Under the pieces are notes generated by a model that was given only the letters and a program-made list of their open reading frames with translations, searched no databases and was not told the DNA's origin. The position numbers and the translations under genes are program-made. From contig NZ_SJXM01000005.1 in assembly GCF_004336805.1 (NCBI RefSeq), positions 178,678-242,677 of the forward strand: a stretch of 64,000 nt of DNA. The letters are read 5' to 3'. Of the stretch, positions 53,150 through 62,179 are shown piece by piece. Within the stretch, counting starts at the first letter, position 1; each line of letters begins with the position of its first letter. Source of the stretch: Aeromicrobium sp. IC_218. Its GTDB lineage: Bacteria; Actinomycetota; Actinomycetes; Propionibacteriales; Nocardioidaceae.

Positions 53150-54499
53150 TCAGCGCACGGTGCGGATGAGCTTCTTGTTGACGAACTCGTCCATGCCGAA
53201 GCGGCCGAGCTCGCGGCCGAAGCCGGAGCGCTTCACGCCGCCGAACGGCAGCTCCGCACCCTCGGCGCCGACGCCGTTGACGAAGACCATGCCGGTCTCC
53301 AGGCGGTCGGCCACGCGAGCGGCCTGGTCGGCGTCGTCGGTGAAGACGTACGAGCCCAGGCCGTAGGGCGTGTCGTTGGCCAGGGCGACCGCCTCGTCCT
53401 CGTCGGCGGCCTTGAAGACCATCGCGACGGGGCCGAACAGCTCCTGGTGGAAGACGTCGTCGCCGGGCTTCACGCCGGTCAGGACGCCGGGCGGGAAGTG
53501 CGCGCCGCGTCGCTCGCCGGCGCTCGTGAGCTCCGCGCCCTGCTCGACGGCCCGCTGGACCTGCTGCTCGAGGTTCGCCGCCGCCTGCTCCGAGGACAGC
53601 GGGGCGAGCCCGTCGGCCGACGCCAGGATGCCGGCGGTGAACTTCTCGACGAAGTCGTCGTAGAGGTCGGCGGCCACGATGAACCGCTTGCCGGCGTTGC
53701 AGGCCTGCCCGGTGTTGTCCAGGCGGGCCGCGACGGCCGCCTCGACCGTCTCGTCCAGGTCGCTCGCGCCCAGGACGATGAACGGGTCGGAGCCGCCCAG
53801 CTCGAGCACGACCTTCTTGAGGTGGCGTCCGGCGATCTCGGCGACCGCCGCGCCCGCCCGCTCGGAGCCGGTGAGCGAGACGCCCGCCACGCGCGGGTCG
53901 GCGATGATGTCGGCGACCTGCTCGTTGGTGGCGTAGACGTTCACGTAGGCGCCCTCGGGGAAGCCGGCGTCGCGGTACATCTGCTCGATGGCGGCGGCCG
54001 ACTCCGGGCACTGCGGGGCGTGCTTCAGCACGACCGTGTTGCCCGTGGCCAGGTTCGGCGCCGCGAAGCGGGCGACCTGGTAGTACGGGAAGTTCCACGG
54101 CATGATCCCGAGCAGCACGCCGACCGGGCTGCGGCGCACCAGCGCCGAGCCGTCGCCGCCGAGCAGCTCGACCGGCTCGTCGGCCAGCAGGCGCTCGGCG
54201 TTGTCGGCGTAGAACGCGTGGATCTCGGCGCTGAAGTCGACCTCGCCGAGGGCGTCCTCGAGCGGCTTGCCCATCTCGCGGACGATGATCGCCGCGAGCT
54301 CGTCGCGCCGCTCGGTGTGCAGCTCGCCGACCCGCCGGACGAGCGCCGCGCGCTCGGCCACCGTGGTCGTGCGACCCCACCGGGACGCCGCCTCGTGCGC
54401 GGACGCCACCGCCTGCTCGACGTCCTGCGCCGTCGCCGTGGGGTACTCCTGGACGACCTCACCCGTGGCGGGGTCGGTCACCGCGTAGATCGTGCTCAT
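53150..54499 (-). CDS. NAD(P)-dependent aldehyde dehydrogenase (succinate-semialdehyde type)
   Basis: A 449-residue aldehyde dehydrogenase closest in pattern to GabD1-type succinate-semialdehyde dehydrogenases. The catalytic Cys is in NTGQACNAGKRF, the Glu in VLELGGSDPF, and MPWNFPYYQVARF is the cofactor-site loop. It is one base from the ureohydrolase gene upstream. With that partner it would oxidise the semialdehyde formed after the freed amino group is removed; an aminotransferase would be needed and is not in the window. Confidence 0.92.
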   Translation of the reverse strand: MSTIYAVTDPATGEVVQEYPTATAQDVEQAVASAHEAASRWGRTTTVAERAALVRRVGELHTERRDELAAIIVREMGKPLEDALGEVDFSAEIHAFYADNAERLLADEPVELLGGDGSALVRRSPVGVLLGIMPWNFPYYQVARFAAPNLATGNTVVLKHAPQCPESAAAIEQMYRDAGFPEGAYVNVYATNEQVADIIADPRVAGVSLTGSERAGAAVAEIAGRHLKKVVLELGGSDPFIVLGASDLDETVEAAVAARLDNTGQACNAGKRFIVAADLYDDFVEKFTAGILASADGLAPLSSEQAAANLEQQVQRAVEQGAELTSAGERRGAHFPPGVLTGVKPGDDVFHQELFGPVAMVFKAADEDEAVALANDTPYGLGSYVFTDDADQAARVADRLETGMVFVNGVGAEGAELPFGGVKRSGFGRELGRFGMDEFVNKKLIRTVR

Positions 54500-55476
54500 C
54501 ACGCCTCCTTGGTCTGGTGCGACGAGCCTGCACCAGCCTCGTGCCTCAGCGCCAGCAGGGACACCAGGTCGTACGCCACGTGCGAGGCCGCGACACCGGT
54601 GATGTCGGCGTGGTCGTAGGCCGGGGCGACCTCCACGACGTCCGCGCCGACGACGTTCAGGCCCCGGAATCCCCGCAGGATCTCGAGCAGCTCGCGGCTG
54701 GTCATGCCGCCCGCCTCGGGGGTGCCGGTGCCGGGCGCGTGGGCCGGGTCGAGCACGTCGATGTCGATCGAGACGTAGACCGGGCGGTCGCCGAGTCGCT
54801 GGCGCAACCGGTCGACGACCTCGACGACGCCCTGGTGGTAGACGTCGGCGGACGTCACGATGCCGAAGCCGAAGCGGCGGTCGTCCTCGAGGTCCTTCTT
54901 GCCGTAGAGCGGTCCGCGGGTGCCGACGTGGCTGAGCGCCTCGGTGTCGAGGATGCCCTCCTCCACCGCGCGGCGGAACGGCGTGCCGTGCGTGTACTCG
55001 GCGCCGAAGTAGGTGTCCCAGGTGTCCAGGTGGGCGTCGAAGTGCACGAGCGCCACCGGACCGTGCCGCTCGGCGGCGGCCCGCAGCAGCGGCAGCGAGA
55101 TCGTGTGGTCGCCACCGATGGTGACCAGGCTGCGGCCGTCCGCGGTCAGGTCGAGCGCGGCGGCCTGGATGGTGTCGACCGCCTCGTCGATGGAGAACGG
55201 GTTGACCGCCACGTCGCCGGCGTCCGCCACCTGGGCCACGTCGAACGGCGAGACGTCCAGCGCCGGGTGGTACGGACGCAGCAGGCGCGAGGCCTCGCGG
55301 ACGTGGGTGGGCCCGAAGCGGGCTCCCGGCCGGTACGAGACGCCGGTGTCGAACGGGATGCCGGCGACGACGATGTCGGCCCGCTCGACCTGGTCCAGCC
55401 GCGGCAGCCGCGCGAAGGACGCCGGTCCGGCGTAGCGCGGGGTGAGCGAGCTGTCGATCGGTCCGATGGTGCTCAT
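54499..55476 (-). CDS. Agmatinase-family ureohydrolase
   Basis: A 325-residue binuclear manganese hydrolase that releases urea from a guanidino compound. Metal ligands are in [17 protein letters not shown] and [19 protein letters not shown]. The family includes agmatinase, guanidinobutyrase and guanidinopropionase, which cannot be told apart here. The link to a semialdehyde dehydrogenase and an NCS1 permease favours a guanidino acid such as 4-guanidinobutanoate over agmatine. GGAAGGA precedes the ATG; it sits 14 bases after the permease gene. Confidence 0.9.
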   Translation of the reverse strand: MSTIGPIDSSLTPRYAGPASFARLPRLDQVERADIVVAGIPFDTGVSYRPGARFGPTHVREASRLLRPYHPALDVSPFDVAQVADAGDVAVNPFSIDEAVDTIQAAALDLTADGRSLVTIGGDHTISLPLLRAAAERHGPVALVHFDAHLDTWDTYFGAEYTHGTPFRRAVEEGILDTEALSHVGTRGPLYGKKDLEDDRRFGFGIVTSADVYHQGVVEVVDRLRQRLGDRPVYVSIDIDVLDPAHAPGTGTPEAGGMTSRELLEILRGFRGLNVVGADVVEVAPAYDHADITGVAASHVAYDLVSLLALRHEAGAGSSHQTKEA

Positions 55477-55490
55477 GGGGTCCTTCCGGG

Positions 55491-57032
55491 TCAGGCGGTG
55501 ACGGCGGCGGCCGGGCGGCCGGTGCGCTCGTCGACGATCGGGTGGTCGGCGGCCGGGGCCGTCGGGACGAGGCGCGAGCCCTCCGGGCCGTACGCGTCAC
55601 GCGGCTCGGGGAAGACGACCAGGAGCGCCGGGTAGAGCAGGGCGGCCAGGCCGATGCCGATGGGGATGGACAGGTCGACGCCGTTGGCGAGCTCGCCGAG
55701 CGGACCGACGAACTGGCCGGGCAGGTTCACGAACGACAGCGCGAGCGCGGCGGGCACGAGCCAGCCGACCAGGCCGCGCCAGTTCCAGCCGTGGCCGTAC
55801 CAGTACCGTCCGCCCCTCTGGCGGCGGTTGAAGACCTGCAGCGAGTCCGAGTCGTACCAGCCGCGGCGCACGAACCAGCCGATCATCATGACGACCATCC
55901 ACGGCGCGGTGCAGGTGACGATGAGCGTGGCGAACATCGAGATGCTGGTGACGACGTCGAAGGCGAAGCGGCCGACGAAGATGAACGCGATCGCGATGGT
56001 GCCGATGAAGAGCGTCGCCTGCACGCGGCTGAACCGCGGGAAGACGCTGGAGAAGTCCAGGCCGGTGCCGTAGAGCGCGGTCGTGCCGGTCGACATGCCG
56101 CCGATGAGGGCGATGAGGCACACGGGCAGGAAGTACCAGCCGGGCGAGACCTCGAGCAGGCCGCCGACGTAGTTGTTGTCGGCCAGGAAGTCCGGCGCCT
56201 GCGTGGCCACGATGGTGGCGGTGACCAGGCCGAACAGGAACGGCACGATCGTGGCGACCTGCGCGGCGAACGCGGCGGTCATGACCTGCCACGAGGGCGT
56301 CTCGCGCGGGATGTAGCGGGCCCAGTCGCCCAGGAAGGCGCCGAACGACACCGGGTTCGACATCACCACGAGCATCGCGCCGACGAACGCCGGCCAGTAG
56401 CCGAGCGTGCCCGGCTCCAGCGCCCCGGCGTAGCCCGCGTCGAAGGCGCCGGCGAACGCGAAGGCGCCCAGGACGAACATGAGCGTCGCGGCGACGACGG
56501 CGATCTTGTTGATCAGCAGCATGAACCGGAAGCCGTAGACGCACACGGTCAGCACCAGCACGGCGAAGACGCCGTAGGCGAGGCCGAGCGTGACGTCGTT
56601 CTGCGGCAGGCCCACGGCGCGGTTGGCGCCGCCGACGAGGGCGTCGCCCGAGCTCCAGACCGAGATCGAGAAGAACGCGAACGCGGTCAGCAGCGACAGG
56701 AACGAGCCGACGACACGTCCGTGCACGCCCAGGTGGGCCGAGGACGTGACGGCGTTGTTGGTGCCGGTGCGCGGGCCGAAGACGGCCATGGGGGCCAGGA
56801 TCAGCGCGCCGGCCAGCAGGCCGGCGACGGTGGCCAGCAGGCCGTCCCAGAAGCCCAGGCCGAACAGGATCGGGAAGGTGCCGAGCACGACCGTGGCGAA
56901 CGTGTTCGCACCGCCGAACACGAGCCGGAACAGGTCGAACGGACGGGCGGTGCGCTCGGCGTCGGGGATCGGCTCGACGCCGTGGACCTCGACCTCCGTC
57001 GCCTTCGGGGGCGTCGTCGTGGGGATGGACAT
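55491..57032 (-). CDS. NCS1-family permease (cytosine/purine/allantoin type)
   Basis: A 513-residue 12-helix transporter of the nucleobase:cation symporter-1 family. [18 protein letters not shown] in the first helix and [18 protein letters not shown] (about residue 225) are family signatures; the latter matches the cytosine-permease consensus. NCS1 proteins carry nucleobases, hydantoins, allantoin or related guanidino- and ureido-compounds, so it probably imports the substrate of the ureohydrolase. It follows the SnoaL-like gene by 11 bases. Confidence 0.9.
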   Translation of the reverse strand: MSIPTTTPPKATEVEVHGVEPIPDAERTARPFDLFRLVFGGANTFATVVLGTFPILFGLGFWDGLLATVAGLLAGALILAPMAVFGPRTGTNNAVTSSAHLGVHGRVVGSFLSLLTAFAFFSISVWSSGDALVGGANRAVGLPQNDVTLGLAYGVFAVLVLTVCVYGFRFMLLINKIAVVAATLMFVLGAFAFAGAFDAGYAGALEPGTLGYWPAFVGAMLVVMSNPVSFGAFLGDWARYIPRETPSWQVMTAAFAAQVATIVPFLFGLVTATIVATQAPDFLADNNYVGGLLEVSPGWYFLPVCLIALIGGMSTGTTALYGTGLDFSSVFPRFSRVQATLFIGTIAIAFIFVGRFAFDVVTSISMFATLIVTCTAPWMVVMMIGWFVRRGWYDSDSLQVFNRRQRGGRYWYGHGWNWRGLVGWLVPAALALSFVNLPGQFVGPLGELANGVDLSIPIGIGLAALLYPALLVVFPEPRDAYGPEGSRLVPTAPAADHPIVDERTGRPAAAVTA

Positions 57033-57043
57033 GGTCGGCTCCT

Positions 57044-57442
57044 TCAGAGGCCGGCGGGGACCGGCGAGAGGTGCTCGTGCACGGCGACGACGCTGTCACC
57101 GTCCAGGGCGAACACGATGGACTCACGCTCGCGCGTGGTGGTGCTTCCCCCCGGGGAGCTCGTCGTCGTCTCGACCGCGTGGGTCAGGACGGCGACGTCG
57201 CCGAGCAGCTGGACCAGGCGGTCCGTGCTGGTGCACGCCTCGACGCGCCAGCCCTCGGCCAGCCAGCCGGCCCACGTCGCCTCGTAGGCGGCGCGGTCGG
57301 CGAGCAGCGCGGGCTCGGTGTGGAACGCGAACGTCGCGTCCGGCGCGAAGCAGGCGAAGTACGCGTCGGTGTCGGTGGCGGCGAAGGCGGCGACGAGCCG
57401 GTCGGCCGCCGCCAGGACGGCCTCGGTGGTCAGCGTGCTCAT
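57044..57442 (-). CDS. SnoaL-like (NTF2-fold) protein
   Basis: A 132-residue NTF2-fold protein, first gene of the ureohydrolase operon. FAATDTDAYFACFAPDATFAFH and the closing strand IVFALDGDSVVAVHEHLSP are typical of DUF4440/SnoaL-like proteins, often small-molecule binding or isomerising. Its role beside a permease and ureohydrolase is unknown. The ATG at 57442 has GAGGAG upstream and a well-formed promoter at 57476-57505. Confidence 0.85.
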   Translation of the reverse strand: MSTLTTEAVLAAADRLVAAFAATDTDAYFACFAPDATFAFHTEPALLADRAAYEATWAGWLAEGWRVEACTSTDRLVQLLGDVAVLTHAVETTTSSPGGSTTTRERESIVFALDGDSVVAVHEHLSPVPAGL

Positions 57443-57475
57443 CGGATCTCCTCGCCTCGGACTGTGCTCGGCGTC

Positions 57476-57505
57476 ACTGTAAGGACGGCGCGAGGGCGCC
57501 GACAA
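57476..57505 (-). promoter_or_regulatory. Promoter of the ureohydrolase operon
   Basis: -35 TTGTCG (57505-57500), 18-base spacer and -10 TACAGT (57481-57476) on the minus strand, with a leader of about 27 bases. Confidence 0.65.
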
Positions 57506-57510
57506 GCAGT

Positions 57511-57541
57511 TCGTTCGCCGCAGCCTGGTCCTGACGAACGA
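57511..57541. promoter_or_regulatory. Inverted repeat upstream of the ureohydrolase promoter
   Basis: TCGTTCG (57511-57517) and CGAACGA (57535-57541) face each other just upstream of the -35, where an activator would bind. The divergent Lrp-type regulator is the likely partner. The rest of the 208-base gap holds TGTACGAT (57567-57574) as a possible -10 for that regulator and an unusual A7 tract at 57626. Confidence 0.5.
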
Positions 57542-57650
57542 TCTGTCGCCTCAGGCCGGACGTGCGTGTACGATCACGTCTCGACCACGCCACGGCACGA
57601 CCGATGTGCATGGACGATCAGGCGGAAAAAAACTACGGGCAGGAGCGGTC

Positions 57651-58568
57651 GTGGACGAGCTCGACGAGGCGATCGTGGCCCTGCTGGAGGCCGACGGACG
57701 CCTGACGCACGGCGACGTGGCCCGGGCGGTGGGGCTGTCGCGCTCGGCCGCCGCGGCCCGCGTGCAGCGCCTCGTCGGGTCCGGACGCGTGGTCGTCCGC
57801 GGCGTCGTCCACCCCGCCGTGCTCGGCCGCGGGTCGCTCGCCTACGTGGCGCTGGCGGTGCACGGGCCCGCGGCGCCGGTCGCCGACGCGGTGGCCGAGC
57901 GCGACGACGTCGCCTTCGTCTCGCTCACCACCGGCCGGCACGGCGTCGTGGCCGAGCTGCGCGCCGAGTCGCCCCTGGCCGTCGACGAGGCGGTCGCCCA
58001 GCTGCGCACCCTCGACCACGTCCACGGCGTCGACACGCTGGTCTACGTGGAGGTGGCGCGCGACGTGGTCGGCCCGGTCGGCGCCGTCGACCACGCCGTC
58101 GACGCGACCGACCTCGCCCTGCTGCGGGCGCTGCAGGACGACGGGCGGGCGTCGTTCGTCGAGCTCGCCGGGCTGGCGGGCATCTCGGCCGCGGGCGCGC
58201 GGCGCCGCGTGCTGCGGATGCTGCAGGCCCAGGTCGTCCGCGTCGGAGCGCTCGTGCGCCCGACCGGCCACGACGGGCGCAGCGCCATGGGCATGGGGCT
58301 GCGGCTGCACGGCGACCAGCGTGAGGTCGTCGCGGCGCTGGCCGAGATGCCGACCGTGACCTTCGTGGCCCGGACCCTCGGCCGCTTCGACCTGCTCGTC
58401 TCGATGCGCGGCTCGTCGACGGCGCAGCTCGTGGACGCCGTGGAGCTGCTGCGCGCGCTCCCCCAGGTGCACGAGGTCGAGAGCTGGACCCACCTGCGCG
58501 TGGTGAAGGAGTCGTACGCGCTGGGCCAGCTCGGCGTCCCCGCCGCGCCCGGACCCGAGCTGGTCTAG
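57651..58568 (+). CDS. Tandem-domain Lrp/AsnC-family regulator
   Basis: A 305-residue regulator, twice the usual Lrp length, with two complete HTH-plus-RAM units. The first HTH is THGDVARAVGLSRSAAAARV (about residues 17-36) and the second RASFVELAGLAGISAAGARR (about 165-184). One chain may therefore act as a built-in dimer. It starts at GTG 57651 with GGAG upstream; ATG 57606 is less likely. Divergent from the ureohydrolase operon, which it probably activates in response to its substrate. Its stop shares CTAG with that of purB. Confidence 0.9.
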   Translation: MDELDEAIVALLEADGRLTHGDVARAVGLSRSAAAARVQRLVGSGRVVVRGVVHPAVLGRGSLAYVALAVHGPAAPVADAVAERDDVAFVSLTTGRHGVVAELRAESPLAVDEAVAQLRTLDHVHGVDTLVYVEVARDVVGPVGAVDHAVDATDLALLRALQDDGRASFVELAGLAGISAAGARRRVLRMLQAQVVRVGALVRPTGHDGRSAMGMGLRLHGDQREVVAALAEMPTVTFVARTLGRFDLLVSMRGSSTAQLVDAVELLRALPQVHEVESWTHLRVVKESYALGQLGVPAAPGPELV

Positions 58569-59986
58569 AGGATCGCGCCGGGCGTGTAGCCGGCCGCCTG
58601 CGGGTGGCGGGCCGCCCACTGCTCGACCTGCGCGACGACCTGCGACACCTGCGACACGGCGGCACCGGTGAACGACAGCGGCTCGGCGACGAGCGAGCGC
58701 AGGTCGTCCGCGGTGAGCCCGAGCCGCTCGTCGGAGCCCAGGCGCTCGAACAGGTCGTTGTCGGCGGTGCCCTGCTCGCGCATGCCGAGCGCGACCGAGA
58801 CCGCGTGCTCCTTGATCGCCTCGTGCGCCTGCTCGCGGCCGACGCCCGCACGGACGGCCGACATGAGCACCTTGGTCGTCGACAGGAACGGCAGGTAGCG
58901 GTCGAGCTCGCGCTGGACGACGGCCGGGAAGACCCCGAACTCGTCCAGCACCGTCAGGAAGGTCTCGAACAGGCCGTCGGCGGCGTAGAACGCGTCGGGC
59001 AGCGCCACGCGGCGGACGACCGACTCCGAGACGTCGCCCTCGTTCCACTGGTCGCCGGCGACCTCGCCGATCATCGAGGCGTAGCCGCGCAGCACGACCG
59101 CCAGGCCGTTGACCCGCTCGCAGGAGCGCGTGTTCATCTTGTGCGGCATGGCCGACGAGCCGACCTGGCCGGGCTTGAAGCCCTCGGTGACCAGCTCGTT
59201 GCCGGCCATGAGCCGGATGGTGGTGGCGACGTTCGACGGCGCCGCGACGAGCTGGACGAGCGCGGTGATCGCGTCCAGGTCGAGCGAGCGCGGGTAGATC
59301 TGGCCCACGGACGTGAACGTCCGGCTGAAGCCCAGGTGCTCGGCGACCCGGCGCTCGAGCTCGACCAGCTTGGTCTCGTCGCCGCCGAGCAGGTCGAGCA
59401 TGTCCTGGCCGGTGCCGACCGGGCCCTTGATGCCGCGCAGCGGGTAGCGCTCGACCAGGTTCTCCAGCCGCTCGAGCGCGATCATCAGCTCGTCCGCGGC
59501 CGTCGCGAAGCGCTTGCCCAGCGTGGTGGCCTGGGCGGCGACGTTGTGGCTGCGGCCGGCCATGACCAGCTCGGCGTTCTCGGCGGCGAGGCGGCCGAGG
59601 CGCACCAGCGCGGCGACGCCACGGTCGCGCAGCAGCTCCAGCGACGCGCGGACCTGCAGCTGCTCGACGTTCTCGGTGAGGTCGCGCGAGGTCATGCCCT
59701 TGTGGATGTGCTCGGTGCCGGCGAGGGCGGCGAACTCCTCGATGCGCGCCTTCACGTCGTGGCGGGTGACCCGCTCGCGGTCGGCGATCGAGCCGAGGTC
59801 GACCTGGTCGACGACGGCCTCGTAGGCCTCGATGACGCCGTCGGGCGTCTCGACGCCGAGGTCGCGCTGGGCGCGGAGCACCGCGATCCAGAGCCGGCGC
59901 TCCAGGACGACCTTGTGCTCGGGCGACCAGATGGCGGCGAGCTCGGGCGAGGCGTAGCGGGAGGCGAGGACGTTCGGCGTGGTCAC
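58565..59986 (-). CDS. purB: Adenylosuccinate lyase
   Basis: A 473-residue fumarase-superfamily lyase acting twice: SAICAR to AICAR plus fumarate, and adenylosuccinate to AMP plus fumarate. The signature loop GSSAMPHKMN is near residue 276, TEHIHKGMTSRDLTEN near 90 and GRSHNVAAQATTLGKR near 144. It starts at GTG 59986. Its TAG and that of the convergent Lrp gene share the four bases CTAG. Confidence 0.97.
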   Translation of the reverse strand: MTTPNVLASRYASPELAAIWSPEHKVVLERRLWIAVLRAQRDLGVETPDGVIEAYEAVVDQVDLGSIADRERVTRHDVKARIEEFAALAGTEHIHKGMTSRDLTENVEQLQVRASLELLRDRGVAALVRLGRLAAENAELVMAGRSHNVAAQATTLGKRFATAADELMIALERLENLVERYPLRGIKGPVGTGQDMLDLLGGDETKLVELERRVAEHLGFSRTFTSVGQIYPRSLDLDAITALVQLVAAPSNVATTIRLMAGNELVTEGFKPGQVGSSAMPHKMNTRSCERVNGLAVVLRGYASMIGEVAGDQWNEGDVSESVVRRVALPDAFYAADGLFETFLTVLDEFGVFPAVVQRELDRYLPFLSTTKVLMSAVRAGVGREQAHEAIKEHAVSVALGMREQGTADNDLFERLGSDERLGLTADDLRSLVAEPLSFTGAAVSQVSQVVAQVEQWAARHPQAAGYTPGAIL

Positions 59987-60032
59987 GGGCCCTAGTCTCT
60001 CGCACCCGGCCCGCCGCGCGGCAACAGCGCCG

Positions 60033-62126
60033 CTAGTCGAGCCCGTTCAGCACGTCCACGACCCCCAGCAGGTCGCCGCGGTCGTAGTTGTCGACGGCCA
60101 CGTAGGCGGGCAGCAGCCCTCGCTCGTCACGGCAGCGCAGCAGGCGGGGCAGCAGCACGTCGCGGGCGTTGACGCGCTCGGCGTCGCTGACCCGGGAGGA
60201 GTAGTTGCTCAGCCAGTGGTTCACCAGCAGCAGCGACGCGTCGGCGGGGCCCCGGTTGGGCTCGCAGCTCATCTGGTCGGCGCTGCGGAAGCCGTACGGG
60301 GTGTCCTGCACCCAGGCGAAGCCGTCCAGGATCCACGGGTGGGCGTCGCCTCCACCGACGTTCTCCTGCAGGACGACCAGCCGGCGGCCGGAGTCGACCA
60401 TCTCGCCCAGCGTCGGCCACGGCTGTCCCGCGCGCTGGGTGTGCACCATCGGCAGCAGGCCGGCGTCGTCCACCAGGGCGGCGAGGTCGTCGGGCGTCAC
60501 CTCGTCCTGGACGAACAGGGTCACGACCTCGCGCGGGTGGTCCTCCATCCACCCTCGGACGTCGCGCAGCAGCGGCCCGAGCTCGGTCGCGCCGAGCTCG
60601 CACAGCGCGTGGCACAGGTAGACGCGCTCGGGGCCGCGCGGCACGGCGCCGAGCGCGTCGCGCACGCGCAGGGCGCTGTCGACGATCGCCGAGCCGTACG
60701 TCTCGGTCGCCTGGCGCAGCGCCTCCTCACGCGCACGCCCGGCGGTGGCCACGACCCCCTCGCGGTCGGTCTCGCGGCCGTACCAGGTGTCGACCAGGAG
60801 GACCCGGATGCCGTCGCGCAGCTGGCCCATGACACCGGTCGGCTGCTCGGCGAGGAACCAGCCCGGCTCGTCGCCCGCCGACATCGAGTTGTGCGTGGCG
60901 GGCTGGGCGACCTCGTCGTAGGGACGGTCGCACAGCGCCACGTGCCCGTTGCAGCCGTCGTCGTCCCCGCCGCCGACCAGGCTGGTGATCGAGCCCTCGC
61001 GCGGCCACACCGCGACCACCACGACCACGCCCACCAGCGCGACGGCGAGCCCCGCGGCCAGGGGCACGCGCACGTGGGCGAGCACCCACTGGGCGACGCG
61101 TCCGGGCTCGGGGCGCCGGCGGGCGAGGCCGTGGCCGAGCTGCCGCAGACCGTGCACGAGCGCGACGAACGCCAGGGCCACGACGGCGAGCCGCACGGTC
61201 TCCAGCGGACGCACCAGGGCGAGCACCGCCACGCCGACGAGCACGGCGCCCCGGACGAGGTAGGCCTGCGGGTCGCGTCGCACCAGGGCCAGCTGGTGCA
61301 CGCGGTGGCCCACGTCGCGCAGGTCCGCGTCGGCGTCGATCGCGGCGGCGACCCGGACGACGTACCCGAGCCCGGCCACGAACGCGACGAGCGCCCAGAG
61401 GCTGGCGTCCTGGCTGTTCCAGGCCGCGGCCAGGAGCGCGCGGTCGAGCGTGGTCGTGTCCAGCACGGACGCGGCGAACCCGCCGGTGAGCGCGAGCCCG
61501 GCCAGCCCGCCGCCGGCCAGCAGCAGCCCCTGTCCGGTGGCGTCGACGAGGCGGCGCCCGCGACGCCCGTCGAGCCAGGCGCCGGCGAGCACGAGCGCGA
61601 GGCCCAGCAGCGGCAGCGACCACGACAGCGTGCCGACCAGGTGGGCGCGGGCGACGAACCGGTCCGTGACCGTCCCCGACCCGATCTCGGCCAGCCGCAC
61701 GTCCAGGTCGTCGGGCAGGGTCGCCTCGACGTCCGGCGCGACGGTGGTCACCGCGGCCACGACGAGCGCCCCGACGTCGGCCAGCTGCAGGACGAGCCGG
61801 TCGCCCTCGCCGCCGGAGACGAGCGCGTCGTGCAGCGGGCGGACGGCGGCGCGCACCACGGGCGCCAGCGCCGGGCTCGAGACGAGGCTGTCGCCCACCG
61901 ACTCCAGCAGGGGGCGCAGCGCGACGAGCTCGGGGTCGACCTCGATGACCCGGTCGCTGATCTCCACGCCGAGCAGCCGCGACACGTCGGCGTCGGTGCG
62001 GACGTCGTCGACGTGCCCGGCGAACCGGTCGGCGTCCAGCACCTGGCGGTCGACGTGGACCGCGACGAGGCCCGCCAGCAGGACGAGCACCCCGACGGCG
62101 GTCAGGACGCGGGACACGATGCGCAC
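60033..62126 (-). CDS. Polytopic membrane protein with PI-PLC-like domain
   Basis: A 697-residue protein. It opens with one helix, a soluble extracytoplasmic part to about residue 150, then about seven helices to residue 385. The C-terminal 300 residues resemble a phosphatidylinositol phospholipase C X domain: AQPATHNSMSAGD carries the first catalytic-type His, DGIRVLLVDTWYG the barrel strand with acidic residue, and VYLCHALCELG a second His. LFVQDEVTPDD and LVVLQENVGGG continue the barrel. GGAGG before GTG 62126 sets the start; GTG 62138 is possible. It may cleave phosphoinositides or mannosides at the membrane. Confidence 0.82.
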   Translation of the reverse strand: MRIVSRVLTAVGVLVLLAGLVAVHVDRQVLDADRFAGHVDDVRTDADVSRLLGVEISDRVIEVDPELVALRPLLESVGDSLVSSPALAPVVRAAVRPLHDALVSGGEGDRLVLQLADVGALVVAAVTTVAPDVEATLPDDLDVRLAEIGSGTVTDRFVARAHLVGTLSWSLPLLGLALVLAGAWLDGRRGRRLVDATGQGLLLAGGGLAGLALTGGFAASVLDTTTLDRALLAAAWNSQDASLWALVAFVAGLGYVVRVAAAIDADADLRDVGHRVHQLALVRRDPQAYLVRGAVLVGVAVLALVRPLETVRLAVVALAFVALVHGLRQLGHGLARRRPEPGRVAQWVLAHVRVPLAAGLAVALVGVVVVVAVWPREGSITSLVGGGDDDGCNGHVALCDRPYDEVAQPATHNSMSAGDEPGWFLAEQPTGVMGQLRDGIRVLLVDTWYGRETDREGVVATAGRAREEALRQATETYGSAIVDSALRVRDALGAVPRGPERVYLCHALCELGATELGPLLRDVRGWMEDHPREVVTLFVQDEVTPDDLAALVDDAGLLPMVHTQRAGQPWPTLGEMVDSGRRLVVLQENVGGGDAHPWILDGFAWVQDTPYGFRSADQMSCEPNRGPADASLLLVNHWLSNYSSRVSDAERVNARDVLLPRLLRCRDERGLLPAYVAVDNYDRGDLLGVVDVLNGLD

Positions 62127-62179
62127 GGGAGCCTCCACGGGACGTGCCCCGGACGCTACTCCTGCGCGCGGGCCGCGGG

